Made by a program: the position numbers and the translations under genes. This document shows positions 15,825-24,870 of a stretch of DNA of 64,000 nucleotides, one piece after another. The stretch is taken from positions 124,001-188,000 of the forward strand of contig DWWS01000021.1 in assembly GCA_019119595.1 (NCBI GenBank), given 5' to 3'. The stretch is from Candidatus Eisenbergiella merdavium (GTDB taxonomy: Bacteria; Bacillota; Clostridia; Lachnospirales; Lachnospiraceae). Within the stretch, counting starts at the first letter, position 1. Each line of letters begins with the position of its first letter. The notes below the pieces were generated by a model. That model did no database searches. It was not told the origin of the DNA and worked only from the letters and a program-made list of their open reading frames with translations.

Positions 15825-17324
15825 TCAGGGTTTCCTCAACTGCTGTGCGGCGGGCGTTCTTCCCTCCCCGTACCAGAGGATCTCCCACCATTTTTTCTTT
15901 CTCCGTTCCCTCTCCTCAAGCATCCGCGACACGGGAAGCTGGAGAACCGCTTCTCTTCCGTCTTCGGAAAAGCTCAGAAAGCCGCCGTGGGCCGCCGCGA
16001 TCTGGCTGACGATGCGAAGGCCCATGATATGAGGCGCATCCGGCGCATCCGCCCTTTCCCGCTCCTCTCCCGTCAGGATCCGGCGCACCCGCTCCGGGAT
16101 CCCGCTTCCGTCGTCCCTGACGCTGAGCCTGCACAGCCTCCCTTCCTCCCCGGCTTCCAGACTGCCGGAAACCCATATCCGGCAGCCCGGATTGTGGCGG
16201 ATGCTGTTTCCGATCAGATTCTGCAGCGCGCGGGACAGAAGATCGGCGTCCCCTCGCATGACGACCGGCTCCAGCGCCTCGTCGATATCCGTTTCCAGCT
16301 CGCAGTCCCCCTGTCCCCCGCCGTTCAGGACGGAAACCACGGCCTGACGCAGCAGGGCGGCGGGCATGAAATCCCGAACCCGGAGCGGCTGCATGTGGTA
16401 TTCCAGCTTGCTCGTCAGGTTCAGATCCTCGATCAGCGTTTTGATCTTCAGGCTCTGCTCCCGGATGATGGCGGCCTCCCTTCTTTTTTCCGGAGGAAGG
16501 GACGGGTCGTTTTCCAGGCTGTCCGCGTAGCCCATCACCATGGAAAGGGGGGTGCGGATGTCGTGGGATACGCCGGAGATCCACTCCGTCCTCGCCGTAT
16601 CCCGGCGGTTCAGATCCTCCCGCTGTGTTTCCAGAATGCGGGAAACCTGATTCAGCCTGCGGGCGAGGTCTCCCGCGATCCCGTTTTCCGGCACCGCCAC
16701 CCTCCTGCCGTCCACCAGACGGTCCAATCCGGAGGCAATGGGACGAAGCCCCTCATACAGCCGGTATCCGGACAGGACGGCAAGAACCAGGATCAGGAGA
16801 AAATTGGCCCCGAGAACCGCCAGAAGGAAGAGCGGCACGTTCCTGACCGAGTCCATGGAAAGCTCCACCGGATATTTGGCGATGCTGTCCGGGGAATTCG
16901 CCACCACAAGAAGCCCTTCCCCGCAGTTCCAGACCTTCACCGGATAGTCCAGCAGATACCAGCGGCTGAAGGAAGCCACCTCTCCCACGCTGTAGCGCTC
17001 CTTCACGCCCTCCGGCAGGTTCCAGCCCCATAGCCGCACGCCGTCGCCGCTCAGCAGAAAGGCAAACTGCGCCTCCGCCTCTTTCAGGGCAGCTTCTCCG
17101 TCCGCGTTCAGGCTGATCCGTCCCCCCGCTTCCCTTTCCAGCCCATCCGCGATCCGCGCAAGCTCGCTTCTTCGCGCGGACGAGCCGCTATCCTCTCCCT
17201 CGCTCTGAGACCGGATCAGAAGCTGCACGGCAAGAAGGACGGCCAGATTGACACAGATCACGGCCGCCGCGATCCACAGGGCGGAAAAAATATAGCGTCT
17301 GTATATACGAAATAAGCTTTTCAT
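15825..17324 (-). CDS. Sensor histidine kinase of the transporter-linked two-component system
   Basis: A 499-residue membrane kinase with helices near 12-37 and 163-186 around an extracellular sensor domain of about 125 residues, then a HAMP-like linker, the H-box GVSHDIRTPLSMVMGYADSL (H254) and the ATP-binding motifs NLIGNSIRHNP, VRDDGSGIPE and GLRIVSQIAAAHGG. The start ATG overlaps the stop of the response regulator by one base. The pair diverges from a lantibiotic/bacitracin-type ABC exporter, so it probably senses an antimicrobial peptide or its effect and switches on the exporter. The ligand is unknown. Confidence 0.93.
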   Translation of the reverse strand: MKSLFRIYRRYIFSALWIAAAVICVNLAVLLAVQLLIRSQSEGEDSGSSARRSELARIADGLEREAGGRISLNADGEAALKEAEAQFAFLLSGDGVRLWGWNLPEGVKERYSVGEVASFSRWYLLDYPVKVWNCGEGLLVVANSPDSIAKYPVELSMDSVRNVPLFLLAVLGANFLLILVLAVLSGYRLYEGLRPIASGLDRLVDGRRVAVPENGIAGDLARRLNQVSRILETQREDLNRRDTARTEWISGVSHDIRTPLSMVMGYADSLENDPSLPPEKRREAAIIREQSLKIKTLIEDLNLTSKLEYHMQPLRVRDFMPAALLRQAVVSVLNGGGQGDCELETDIDEALEPVVMRGDADLLSRALQNLIGNSIRHNPGCRIWVSGSLEAGEEGRLCRLSVRDDGSGIPERVRRILTGEERERADAPDAPHIMGLRIVSQIAAAHGGFLSFSEDGREAVLQLPVSRMLEERERRKKKWWEILWYGEGRTPAAQQLRKP

Positions 17325-18052
17325 CAAACATGCTCCTTTGCCAGGCGGTATCCCAGCCCCCGGACCGTCAGAAGCCATTCCGGCCGGGAGGGATTTTCTT
17401 CGATCTTCTCCCGCAGTCTGCGGATATGCACCATCAGCGTGTTTTCATAGCCGTAATACTCGTCTCCCCAGACAGTGTTGCAGAGAATATCAAAGGTCAC
17501 GATATTTCCCCGGTTCTCATACAGCTTTTTCAGGATCGCAAGCTCCTTCGCGGTAAGCGTACAGCTTTCTTCCCCGTCCGTCACCGTTCCCGCGTTGAAA
17601 TCCACACTCTTTTTTCCAAGCCTCAGGATTCCCTCCCTTTCCTGCGGCCTTGCGGGCGGAAACCATGTCCTTCTCAGGATGGCCGTGATACGAAGCACCA
17701 GCTCCCTTGGCAGGAAGGGCTTCGTCATATAATCGTCCGCGCCAAGTCCCAGCCCCAGCAGCCTGTCGTTGTCCTCATCCCTTGCGGATAAAAACAGCAC
17801 CGGCGTCTGCGAATACAGCCGGATCCTCTGCATCAGAGAAAAACCGTCTCCGTCCGGCAGGTTGATATCCAGGATCACCAGCTCCGGCTGCTCCTGTGCG
17901 CTGATATTTTCAAAAAAGGAAAGCGCCTGCGCGCAGGTTCCCGCCGTCTCCACCCGCCCAAAGCCCTCCCGGTGCAGCATATCCACAAGCATCCGGCACA
18001 GCTCCTCATTATCATCCACAACCAGAAGTTTTCCGTCATAAATACTGTTCAT
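17324..18052 (-). CDS. OmpR/PhoB-family response regulator
   Basis: The 242-residue regulator has a receiver domain (VVDDNEE acidic pocket, phosphoacceptor D62 in LVILDINLPDGDG, the K of DDYMTKPF) and a winged-helix C-terminus ending TVRGLGYRL. GGAGG lies 5 bases before the ATG at 18052; the frame opens at 18082. It is translated with the kinase (1-base overlap). A direct repeat TAAGG-N6-TAAGG in the divergent intergenic region has the 11-base period typical of OmpR-type sites, making the ABC operon a likely target. Confidence 0.95.
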   Translation of the reverse strand: MNSIYDGKLLVVDDNEELCRMLVDMLHREGFGRVETAGTCAQALSFFENISAQEQPELVILDINLPDGDGFSLMQRIRLYSQTPVLFLSARDEDNDRLLGLGLGADDYMTKPFLPRELVLRITAILRRTWFPPARPQEREGILRLGKKSVDFNAGTVTDGEESCTLTAKELAILKKLYENRGNIVTFDILCNTVWGDEYYGYENTLMVHIRRLREKIEENPSRPEWLLTVRGLGYRLAKEHV

Positions 18053-18127
18053 ATTTTCCTCCGTTTCCCTGTCGCTTTCCATTATATCCGCCCCGGCCCG
18101 CTTCCGCCATAGCCGCAGGAAAGATTT

Positions 18128-18143
18128 AAGGTAAAAGTAAGGC
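18128..18143 (+). promoter_or_regulatory. Possible response-regulator binding site
   Basis: TAAGG at 18128-18132 and again at 18139-18143, an 11-base period as in many OmpR/PhoB operators, between the divergent regulator and the ABC operon. Confidence 0.35.
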
Positions 18144-18175
18144 TGACGTCATGGAGGATTAAGGGAGGGGCTTTA

Positions 18176-18247
18176 TGCTGTATCTAAAGAACGGCGGAGC
18201 CGAAGCGGTTCCTGTAAAATTACATTGGAGGTTCGTGCGAAAATGAG
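18176..18247 (+). CDS. 23-residue leader peptide upstream of the ABC exporter
   Basis: ATG at 18176 stands 5 bases after a strong GGGAGGGG site and opens a 23-residue frame starting MLYLKNGGAEAVPVKLHWRF. Its last codons form the left arm of the palindrome at 18236-18270, so ribosomes finishing it would disturb that hairpin. It lies about 45 bases before the ATPase gene. It has no Cys or hydrophobic core, so it is not obviously a bacteriocin or toxin. Translation is likely from the ribosome site; function is unknown. Confidence 0.45.
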
Positions 18248-18270
18248 CCTGACGGCTTATTTTTCACACG
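18236..18270. repeat. Palindromic element, copy 1
   Basis: GTGCGAAAATGAGCC-TGAC-GGCTTATTTTTCACAC, an imperfect hairpin whose right arm is identical over 16 bases to that of the palindrome at 32322-32357 upstream of hflX. This suggests a small dispersed repeat. Confidence 0.6.
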
Positions 18271-18292
18271 GCGTTCCGGAAGTGAGGTTGTC

Positions 18293-19207
18293 ATGAAATA
18301 TGCAGTCCAGACACAAAATCTGACCAAACAGTACGGCAAAGCCCTCTGTGTGGATCATATCGATCTGAAGGTCCCGGAGGGGAGCATCTACGGCTTTCTC
18401 GGCCCCAACGGCGCGGGGAAAAGCACGACGATGAAGATGCTTTTGGGGCTGGTGAAGCCCACCGAGGGGAAGGCGCAGATCCTGGGGCAGACCCTGAACG
18501 GCAAAAACCGGCTGAATATCCTGAGAGAAACGGGCTCCCTGATCGAATCCCCTTCCTATTATGCCCATCTGACCGGGCGGGAGAATCTGCAGATCGTCTG
18601 TCTCTTAAAGCAGGTTCCGGAAAAGCGGATCGACGAGGTGCTTCGCATCGTCCGAATGGAAAAGCAGCAGAACAAAAAAGCCGGGAACTATTCCCTTGGC
18701 ATGAAGCAGCGCCTTGGCCTTGCCGCCGCCCTTCTTGGCGATCCGAAGCTGCTTCTTCTGGATGAGCCGACCAACGGCCTGGATCCGGCCGGAATCCAGG
18801 AAATGCGGGAGCTGATCCGTTCCCTTCCCGGACAGTACGGGATGACGGTCATGGTCTCCAGCCATCTGCTCAGCGAGATCGACCAGATGGCAACGCATAC
18901 CGGGATCATCGACAGAGGCTGCCTGATCTGGCAGGACAGCCTGGCGCATCTGCATGAGCACAGCAGAAAACAGATCCGTCTGCGCACGCTGAACAACCGG
19001 GCGGCCTTTGGCTTTCTGACCTCCCGGAAGATCGCCTGTAAGCTGGAGGAGGACTCCATCCTTTTTCGCGATCTGCCGGATGAGGAGCTCGCCGCCCTCA
19101 TGGACGGCCTTTCCCAAAACGGCATCGGGCTGCTTCGCATCGAAGAGCTGCAGCAGAATCTGGAGGACATTTTCCTGGATCTGACCGGAAGGAAGGTGAG
19201 CTTATGA
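18293..19207 (+). CDS. ABC transporter ATPase, lantibiotic/bacitracin immunity type (BcrA/MutF-like)
   Basis: A 304-residue ATPase of the BcrA/MutF/SpaF group, which powers export of peptide antibiotics from the membrane. Walker A is GPNGAGKST, the signature NYSLGMKQRLGLA, Walker B LLLLDEPTNGLDP and the H-loop SSHLL. The C-terminal extension of about 90 residues is usual for the group. It overlaps the first permease by 4 bases. Context (two small permeases, divergent two-component system) supports antimicrobial-peptide resistance rather than nutrient uptake. Confidence 0.92.
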   Translation: MKYAVQTQNLTKQYGKALCVDHIDLKVPEGSIYGFLGPNGAGKSTTMKMLLGLVKPTEGKAQILGQTLNGKNRLNILRETGSLIESPSYYAHLTGRENLQIVCLLKQVPEKRIDEVLRIVRMEKQQNKKAGNYSLGMKQRLGLAAALLGDPKLLLLDEPTNGLDPAGIQEMRELIRSLPGQYGMTVMVSSHLLSEIDQMATHTGIIDRGCLIWQDSLAHLHEHSRKQIRLRTLNNRAAFGFLTSRKIACKLEEDSILFRDLPDEELAALMDGLSQNGIGLLRIEELQQNLEDIFLDLTGRKVSL

Positions 19208-19959
19208 TTCGTGAGCTGAAAGCGGAGATCCGCAAGACCAGACGGCGTTTCCTGTGGGCTCTGCCCCTTGGCGTTACGCTGATCGAGTTTCTGATCCTGG
19301 CGACAAACGACTATGCCTATAAACCGGAAATTGCCGCAGACGGATATTTTTACCTGATCTTCGGCATCCCCCTGTACAACACGATCTTTCTTCCCCTGAC
19401 CCTTGCGGCCCTGGCAAGCCGTATCTGCGACGCGGAAAATAAGGGAAATACCTACAAGCTTCTGTGCACCGTTCAGGAAAAAAAGCATATCTTCGACGTC
19501 AAGCTTCTGCTGGGCGGGCTGTATGTGCTGCTTCTGACCGCGCTTCAGGCGCTTCTCATTCCGGCGCTGGGCCAGGTCATACCGATCACCCAGGCCTTTC
19601 CTGTGAAGCATTACCTGATCTTCCTGGCCGTCCTGCTTACGGTGAGCCTCGCCCTGTTCCTCATGCAGCAGGTGCTGTCCCTGCTCATTTCCAGCCAGCT
19701 CATCCCGCTCTTTATCGGGCTGCTGGGAAGCTTTGTGGGCCTGTTTTCCGCCTTTTTCCCCATCCAGAGCGTGACAGGCTTCCTGCCCTGGGGCTACTAT
19801 ATCGTGGGGCTGACGGTTTCTTCCTGGTATGACGAAGCAAGCCGCGTAAACTATTTTTATGAGGTGCCCTTTCGATGGCCCTGGTTCGCCGGTTTTCTTG
19901 TGTTTTCCCTTCTTCTCTATTTTGTGGGGAAAAAGCTGTTTCTGAAAAAGGAGGTGTGA
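19204..19959 (+). CDS. ABC transporter permease, MutE/EpiE-like
   Basis: A 251-residue membrane protein with six hydrophobic segments and the start IRELKAEIRKTRRRF seen in lantibiotic-immunity permeases. The cytosolic motif RICDAENKGNTYKLL after the second helix is typical of the family. It overlaps the ATPase by 4 bases, and a GAGGTG site for the next gene lies at its end. With the second permease it should form the membrane channel of the exporter. Confidence 0.85.
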   Translation: MIRELKAEIRKTRRRFLWALPLGVTLIEFLILATNDYAYKPEIAADGYFYLIFGIPLYNTIFLPLTLAALASRICDAENKGNTYKLLCTVQEKKHIFDVKLLLGGLYVLLLTALQALLIPALGQVIPITQAFPVKHYLIFLAVLLTVSLALFLMQQVLSLLISSQLIPLFIGLLGSFVGLFSAFFPIQSVTGFLPWGYYIVGLTVSSWYDEASRVNYFYEVPFRWPWFAGFLVFSLLLYFVGKKLFLKKEV

Positions 19960-19962
19960 CGT

Positions 19963-20703
19963 ATGATCGATATGCTGTTTTCCTGTATGCGCGCTGAGCT
20001 GATCAAGCTGAGGCGTTCCTTCATCTGGATCGTTTTTTTCATCCTTCCCATCCTGAGCACGCTGATGGGCTGCTTCAACTATCTGCAGAATATGGAGATC
20101 CTGACGGACGGCTGGTACTCCCTGTGGACCCAGGCCACCCTGTTTTATTCCAATTTTTTCTTTCCGCCACTCATCGCCCTTTACTGCTCCTACCTGTGGC
20201 GGCTGGAAAATTTCAACCATAACCGGAACGCCCTGATGACCTCGCCCATCCCCGTATCCGTTCTGTATACCGCACAGTTTCTTGCCGTAGCCCTGATCGT
20301 GCTTCTGACCCAGCTTTACGTGGGAGGGCTGTATCTGATCAGCGGCCTTGCCATCGGCATGGACGGACTGCCACCGATGCAGATCCTTTCCTGGCTTCTG
20401 CGCGGCTGCCTGGGCGGGCTTTCCATCGCCGCCCTACAGCTTTTCCTCTCCTCCTTCATCAGAAGCTTTGCCGTTCCCATCGCCCTCGCCCTTCTGTTCG
20501 GCGTGGGCGGACTGGCGGTGGTAAACACCGGATACCGGCTGCTTTACCCCTATTCCCTCATGCTGGTGGGAATGAATTCCAACCGGGAGGAGGATCTGCT
20601 CGCCGGACAGATGCCCGCGTTTTATGTAAGCTGCGCCTTGTTTCTGGTTCTGTTCTTCGCACTGGGGATATGGTATCTGAGGAGGGCGGATGTGAGGGGG
20701 TGA
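19963..20703 (+). CDS. ABC transporter permease, MutG/EpiG-like
   Basis: A 246-residue membrane protein with six hydrophobic segments. It starts MLFSCMRAELIKLRRSFIW, followed by WRLENFNHNRNALMTSPIP, the counterpart of the E-N-K motif in its partner. It begins 3 bases after the first permease and is the last gene of the operon. A poor terminator candidate follows. Distant sequence similarity between the two permeases fits a heterodimer. Confidence 0.83.
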   Translation: MIDMLFSCMRAELIKLRRSFIWIVFFILPILSTLMGCFNYLQNMEILTDGWYSLWTQATLFYSNFFFPPLIALYCSYLWRLENFNHNRNALMTSPIPVSVLYTAQFLAVALIVLLTQLYVGGLYLISGLAIGMDGLPPMQILSWLLRGCLGGLSIAALQLFLSSFIRSFAVPIALALLFGVGGLAVVNTGYRLLYPYSLMLVGMNSNREEDLLAGQMPAFYVSCALFLVLFFALGIWYLRRADVRG

Positions 20704-20874
20704 GGATGGGAGCTGAAAACGAAAATAGCCTTTTCCAGGCTCTCCACTGTATGTTTATAAAGTTTCCAAAAAGCTCATTAGATTTGAAAAACCTCAAAAT
20801 ATAGTTGACTTTCACAAAAAAAATGACATATTCTATATACAGCTAAGGAATCGGATCGTTCCATGCTCAGACAG

Positions 20875-20908
20875 AACCCCCGGAGAGGCCAGTCTCCGGG
20901 GGTTCTTT
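20875..20908 (+). terminator. Strong hairpin between the ABC operon and rubrerythrin
   Basis: Perfect 12-bp stem AACCCCCGGAGA / TCTCCGGGGGTT with a 6-base loop and a weak T tract (CTTTAT) on the plus strand. It probably serves both convergent operons. Confidence 0.7.
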
Positions 20909-20947
20909 ATGGGTTAGCTGTCTTTATTGTTTCGATCTATACAGAGA

Positions 20948-21487
20948 TCAATAATTCTCAGCCTTGATCTGGAAGTATGCCTGAGGATGCGCGCAGACAG
21001 GGCATACCTCGGGAGCCTTCTTGCCGACTACGATGTGGCCGCAGTTGCCGCACTGCCAGATCATGTCGCCCTCTCTGGAGAATACCAGGCCGTTCTCCAC
21101 GTTTGCAAGAAGCTTTCTGTATCTCTCCTCATGCTCCTTCTCGATGGCCGCAACGCCCTCGAACAGTCTCGCGATCTCGTCAAAGCCCTCTTCCTTCGCT
21201 TCCTTTGCGAAGGTATCGTACATATCGGTCCACTCGTAATTCTCGCCCTCTGCAGCAGCCTCAAGGCACTCAGCCGTGCTTCCGATGCCGCCGTTCAGGA
21301 GCTTGAACCACATCTTTGCGTGCTCCTTCTCGTTGTTCGCGGTCTCCTCGAAAATGTTCGCAATCTGAACGTAGCCTTCCTTTCTCGCCTTGGAAGCGAA
21401 ATAGGTGTACTTATTTCTCGCCATGGATTCGCCTGCAAATGCGGTTTCCAGATTCTTCTCAGTCTTTGATCCCTTTAATTCTGCCAT
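20948..21487 (-). CDS. rbr: Rubrerythrin
   Basis: Diiron peroxidase that reduces hydrogen peroxide in anaerobes. The 179-residue protein has the ferritin-like domain with the E/EXXH ligands ([36 protein letters not shown]) and a C-terminal rubredoxin-like Fe(SCys)4 site (CGNCG and CPVCAHP). Order and length are those of classical rubrerythrin, unlike the reversed one at 46.8 kb. It has its own TTGACA-17-TATACT promoter with a perfect AATAAT-N4-ATTATT palindrome next to the -35, suggesting PerR/Fur-type control. Confidence 0.96.
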   Translation of the reverse strand: MAELKGSKTEKNLETAFAGESMARNKYTYFASKARKEGYVQIANIFEETANNEKEHAKMWFKLLNGGIGSTAECLEAAAEGENYEWTDMYDTFAKEAKEEGFDEIARLFEGVAAIEKEHEERYRKLLANVENGLVFSREGDMIWQCGNCGHIVVGKKAPEVCPVCAHPQAYFQIKAENY

Positions 21488-21608
21488 TTCTTTTCTCCTT
21501 TTCTTTTGTCCTCAGACAATACATTACCACCACTACAGTTTCTTTTTTTGAATAAAAAGCTGGCCGTTCTGTTTCCTTCATCCGGCTCTGCTTCTTTGTT
21601 ATGGTCAC

Positions 21609-21657
21609 AGTATATCCCATAAAAAGGAATTTGTCAATATCAATAATAGAAATTATT
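21609..21657 (-). promoter_or_regulatory. Rubrerythrin promoter with PerR/Fur-like box
   Basis: Minus strand TTGACA (21637-21632), 17 bases, TATACT (21614-21609). Directly upstream lies AATAAT-AGAA-ATTATT (21642-21657), a perfect inverted repeat resembling Fur/PerR operators. A PerR-type gene is present at 46.3 kb. Confidence 0.6.
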
Positions 21658-21710
21658 ACTGTTTTATTTCACTAAACTGTTACAAAGGTCTCAATTATAA
21701 TAAAATATTC

Positions 21711-21739
21711 TTGACGTACACAAAAACAACCGCTATGAT
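21711..21739 (+). promoter_or_regulatory. Promoter of the BRO-family gene
   Basis: TTGACG (21711-21716), 17 bases, TATGAT (21734-21739). The leader before the ATG at 21904 is about 155 bases, AT-rich, with no clear structure. Confidence 0.6.
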
Positions 21740-21903
21740 AATAGTCACATTAAAATATCTTTTTCGTTCAAAACAGCATATCAGCATCTGACACATTTTT
21801 TGTCCCCGTATTTTCTCATTTTCAGGACGAATTATCTTTAAAATGCAATACTGTCTTATCAATGATCATCACATACCCATTTTCAGTAAAAAAGGAGAGG
21901 TCT

Positions 21904-22811
21904 ATGAACAAAGAACAAAACCATTATACCATCCAACTGTTTGAAGACAGGCGGATTCGTAGTATATGGGATGAAAAGCAGGAAAACTGGTATTTCTCAA
22001 TTATCGACGTAATCTCGGTTCTAACCGGAACAGAAAATCCGCGGCGATACTGGAGCGACCTGAAAAGAAAGTTAAGGACAGAAGGCGCTATTGAAGTGTA
22101 CGAAAAAATCGTACAGTTAAAACTTCCTGCGCCTGATGGGAAAATGAGATTGACCGACACAGCCAACGTAGAACAGCTGCTTCGTATTATACAATCCATT
22201 CCTTCCCCCAAAGCAGAACCTTTCAAAGCCTGGCTGGCAATGGTTGGCCGGGAACGCATTGAGGAAACTCTTGATCCGGAGCAGACGATTGACCGTGCCC
22301 TGGAAACCTATCTGAAAAAAGGTATTCCGAAGAATGGATACATCAACGGCTGATGTCAATCCGTATCCGCAATGAATTAACAGGCGAATGGGAAAAGCGT
22401 GGCGTAAAACACGGGCGAGAATATGCCATTCTTACAGATGAAATCTCCCGTGCATGGTCAGGGATGAGCACACGGCAGTATAAAAACCTGAAAGGCTTAA
22501 AAAAAGAAAACCTGCGGGACAATATGAGTAATCTGGAGCTTGTATTAACAATGCTGGCCGAAGCTTCCACCACAGATATCTCAAAATCGACAAAACCGGA
22601 AGGATTTTCCATGAATCAGAGCGTAGCCCGGCGCGGAGGCAACGTCGCCGGAATTGCACGAAAGGCTTTAGAAGCGGAAACCGGAAAATCGGTAGTCACT
22701 TCAAATAATGCCAATTCTTTCCGACAGCTTACAGCAGACAGCACAAAGGAGGCAAAAGCATTACCGGAACACACCAGGAAACAGAATCAGGAAGCGGACG
22801 AAAAACCATAA
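21904..22811 (+). pseudogene. BRO-family (phage antirepressor-like) gene split by a frameshift
   Basis: The first frame (21904-22353) encodes a Bro-N-like domain (DRRIRSIWDEKQENWYFSII, VEQLLRIIQSIPSPKAEPFK, AWLAMVGRERIEE) and stops after KKGIPKNGYING. Shifting by one base near 22318 restores YSEEWIHQRLMSIRIR and continues through RNELTGEWEKRG, DEISRAWSGMSTRQYKNLKG and NLELVLTMLAEASTT to 22811, giving one protein of about 300 residues. The break lies at AAAAAAGG, where loss of one base is easy. An AAAGGAG site precedes the ATG. Relatives are DNA-binding proteins of phages and mobile islands. It may be a true pseudogene or an assembly error. Confidence 0.75.
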
Positions 22812-22893
22812 CAACAGGCAAAACACCATGGGTCAAACTGCCCCGCGTAATGACAGACAGGTCTCCTACAGGGCAGTAAAAAAATCCGTCCTT

Positions 22894-23316
22894 CTATTTT
22901 TCCGCAAAAATCTCCCCCAGCGCATACTTCACCATGTGGGCGATATTTCCCACGCCAGCGAAGCGGGAGGTGTCGGAGAAATCCTCCGCGGCAGATATCC
23001 ACAGCAGCTCGTTTTCATCGCCATGGATATCCACATCCCGTTTCAGGATTCCGGCATAGCACTCCAGCATATACGGCTGCGCGCCGTCAAACTTGTGTGG
23101 ATAAATGAAGTTGACCAGATTGGTGAGGGTGATATCCTCCCGGGTGATCGCCGTTTCCTCCCACAGCTCCCGGTAGGCGGCATGCTCACTTGCCTCGCCC
23201 GGCTCAACCTTGCCGCCGACCAGGTTGAGCAGCCCCTGATAGGGCGGCTTTCGGCGGCGGCACATGAGGATATTTTTCTTTTCCCGGTCAAACACCAGGA
23301 TCACGTTGCTGTCCAT
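22894..23316 (-). CDS. Nudix hydrolase, 8-oxo-dGTPase-like
   Basis: A 140-residue Nudix protein; such enzymes hydrolyse nucleoside diphosphates linked to another moiety, often oxidised dNTPs. The Nudix box runs from about residue 34 to 56, with GGKVEPGE, the REL pair and WEET all in place. The motif NVILVFDREKKNILMCRRRK is typical of MutT-like cleaners. It is convergent with the BRO gene and in line with the M20 gene upstream. The substrate is not known. Confidence 0.9.
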   Translation of the reverse strand: MDSNVILVFDREKKNILMCRRRKPPYQGLLNLVGGKVEPGEASEHAAYRELWEETAITREDITLTNLVNFIYPHKFDGAQPYMLECYAGILKRDVDIHGDENELLWISAAEDFSDTSRFAGVGNIAHMVKYALGEIFAEK

Positions 23317-23371
23317 CTCTGTTTTCCTTTCCTGCCGACGGGCGGCGGTTTGATATACGCGCCGGCATTCC

Positions 23372-24829
23372 TCAGAAGCTTTTCACGATCTTCTTATAGA
23401 AATCCACGCCCATGGGAAGCGCGCCGATATAGATATTTTCATTCAGGCCATGGATGCTCTCATACTGCTGCTTGTCGATGTAGAGCGGGGCAAAGCGGAT
23501 ACAGTCGTCACAGACATCCTTGTAATATTTGGCATCGGTGCCGCCCGTCATCACGTAGGGGCTGACGCCCACGCCGGGATAGATCTCCCCGATGGTCCGC
23601 TCCACCAGCTTAAAGGCCTCTCCCTGATAGTCCACCACAGGGCAGGGGTAATCCTTGTAAAGCACCTCGGTCTCCAGATCATATTTTTTCGCCATTTCGG
23701 AAATGAGGGCGATGCTCTCATCCGTGGGCTGATGGGGAATGAAGCGCAGGTTGGCGGTCACATAGGCCTCCTGGGGCAGAACGTTCAGGCCGTCGGCTCC
23801 CTTTGCCATGGTGAAGGCCGCGGTGGTGTGCAGCATGGCCGCGCCGGGCGGACTGATCAGAGGCATGAGCTTTGCGAGCAGGGGCTTGAACAGCCAGAGG
23901 TTGGCAAACACCAGCTTCATGCCGAAGACCATGTTCGGGGTGAGGCGGCGGAACATTTCCAGCACTGTAGGGCTGAAGCGGCTGGTAAAGGGAGATTTCT
24001 TCTCCACGGCCGCCATGAACTGTCCCAGGCGCACAAGCGGGGTATTCCGGCCCGGCGCGGAGGCGTGTCCTCCCTTGCCGCGGGCGATGAATTTCAGATC
24101 GCCGTAGCCCTTTTCCAGAACGCCTACCATGGCATAGGTTCCCTTCACGCCGCCGATGGGCTCCTCCAGGATCATGCCGCCCTCGTCGATGAGGAATTTC
24201 AGGTGGACGTTATGCTCCTTCAGCCAGGCCGCCGTCAGCGGGGCGCCCTCTCCGCTGAATTCCTCCGTACAGCCGCTGGCGAGATAAACGTCCCCCTCCG
24301 GCACGAAGCCCTCCCGAAGAAGCTCCTCCACCGCGGTAAGAATGCAGAACAGGCTTGCCTTGGTATCCACCGTTCCCCGGCCCCACAGCCGTCCTTCCTC
24401 ATCCAGATCTCCGGAAAAGGGCGGATGCTCCCAGCTTCCCGTCGCCTCCACCACATCGTGATGGCTCATCAGAAGGATAGGCTCTTCCTTCCCCTTCCCG
24501 CTCCATTTAAAAAGAAGGCTTCCGTTAAACACGTGCTTCTCACAGTGCTGGTGAATCAGCGGGAAAAGCTCCTCCAGAATCTGATGAAATTCATAAAATT
24601 TGGTCTTATCATCGTCAAAGCGGCTGGAAACGGTCTCCTTTCTGATCATCTGCGCAAGCCGCTCCCCGTACTCCTTCGCTCTTACGTCATTGCACAGTTC
24701 CACCCTTGCCGTTTTCGCCGGGGTGGGCTTTGCCATCCAGGTGCGGATGAGAAGCACCGCCGCAAGAAGCACGATCAGCGATAAAATCCCGAATAAAATA
24801 TACACTGCTATTTTCCTCCATTCCAACAT
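23372..24829 (-). CDS. M20 family metallopeptidase with N-terminal membrane anchor (PM20D1-like)
   Basis: A 485-residue zinc peptidase of the M20 family. The N-terminal helix (about 8-28) should anchor it in the membrane. Metal-site motifs are LMSHHDVVEATGSWEHPPF, GRGTVDTKASLF, GCTEEFSGEGA and GTDAKYYKDVC near the end. Similar to carboxypeptidase S/PM20D1 proteins, which cleave or form N-acyl amino acids. The ATG lacks a ribosome site, while GGAGG inside the first codons lies 9 bases before a GTG at 24805, a plausible alternative start. Two membrane proteins lie directly upstream in the same direction and may form a transporter. Confidence 0.88.
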   Translation of the reverse strand: MLEWRKIAVYILFGILSLIVLLAAVLLIRTWMAKPTPAKTARVELCNDVRAKEYGERLAQMIRKETVSSRFDDDKTKFYEFHQILEELFPLIHQHCEKHVFNGSLLFKWSGKGKEEPILLMSHHDVVEATGSWEHPPFSGDLDEEGRLWGRGTVDTKASLFCILTAVEELLREGFVPEGDVYLASGCTEEFSGEGAPLTAAWLKEHNVHLKFLIDEGGMILEEPIGGVKGTYAMVGVLEKGYGDLKFIARGKGGHASAPGRNTPLVRLGQFMAAVEKKSPFTSRFSPTVLEMFRRLTPNMVFGMKLVFANLWLFKPLLAKLMPLISPPGAAMLHTTAAFTMAKGADGLNVLPQEAYVTANLRFIPHQPTDESIALISEMAKKYDLETEVLYKDYPCPVVDYQGEAFKLVERTIGEIYPGVGVSPYVMTGGTDAKYYKDVCDDCIRFAPLYIDKQQYESIHGLNENIYIGALPMGVDFYKKIVKSF

Positions 24830-24870
24830 TCCGAAGCGCCTTCGCGCTGAGGAACGCGCTTTATCGTCCC

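Noticed and set aside
22312-22324. Programmed -1 frameshift at the BRO gene
   Set aside because: The A6 run is not in the phase needed for a classical A-AAA-AAG slip and no downstream pseudoknot was seen, so a simple base loss is preferred.
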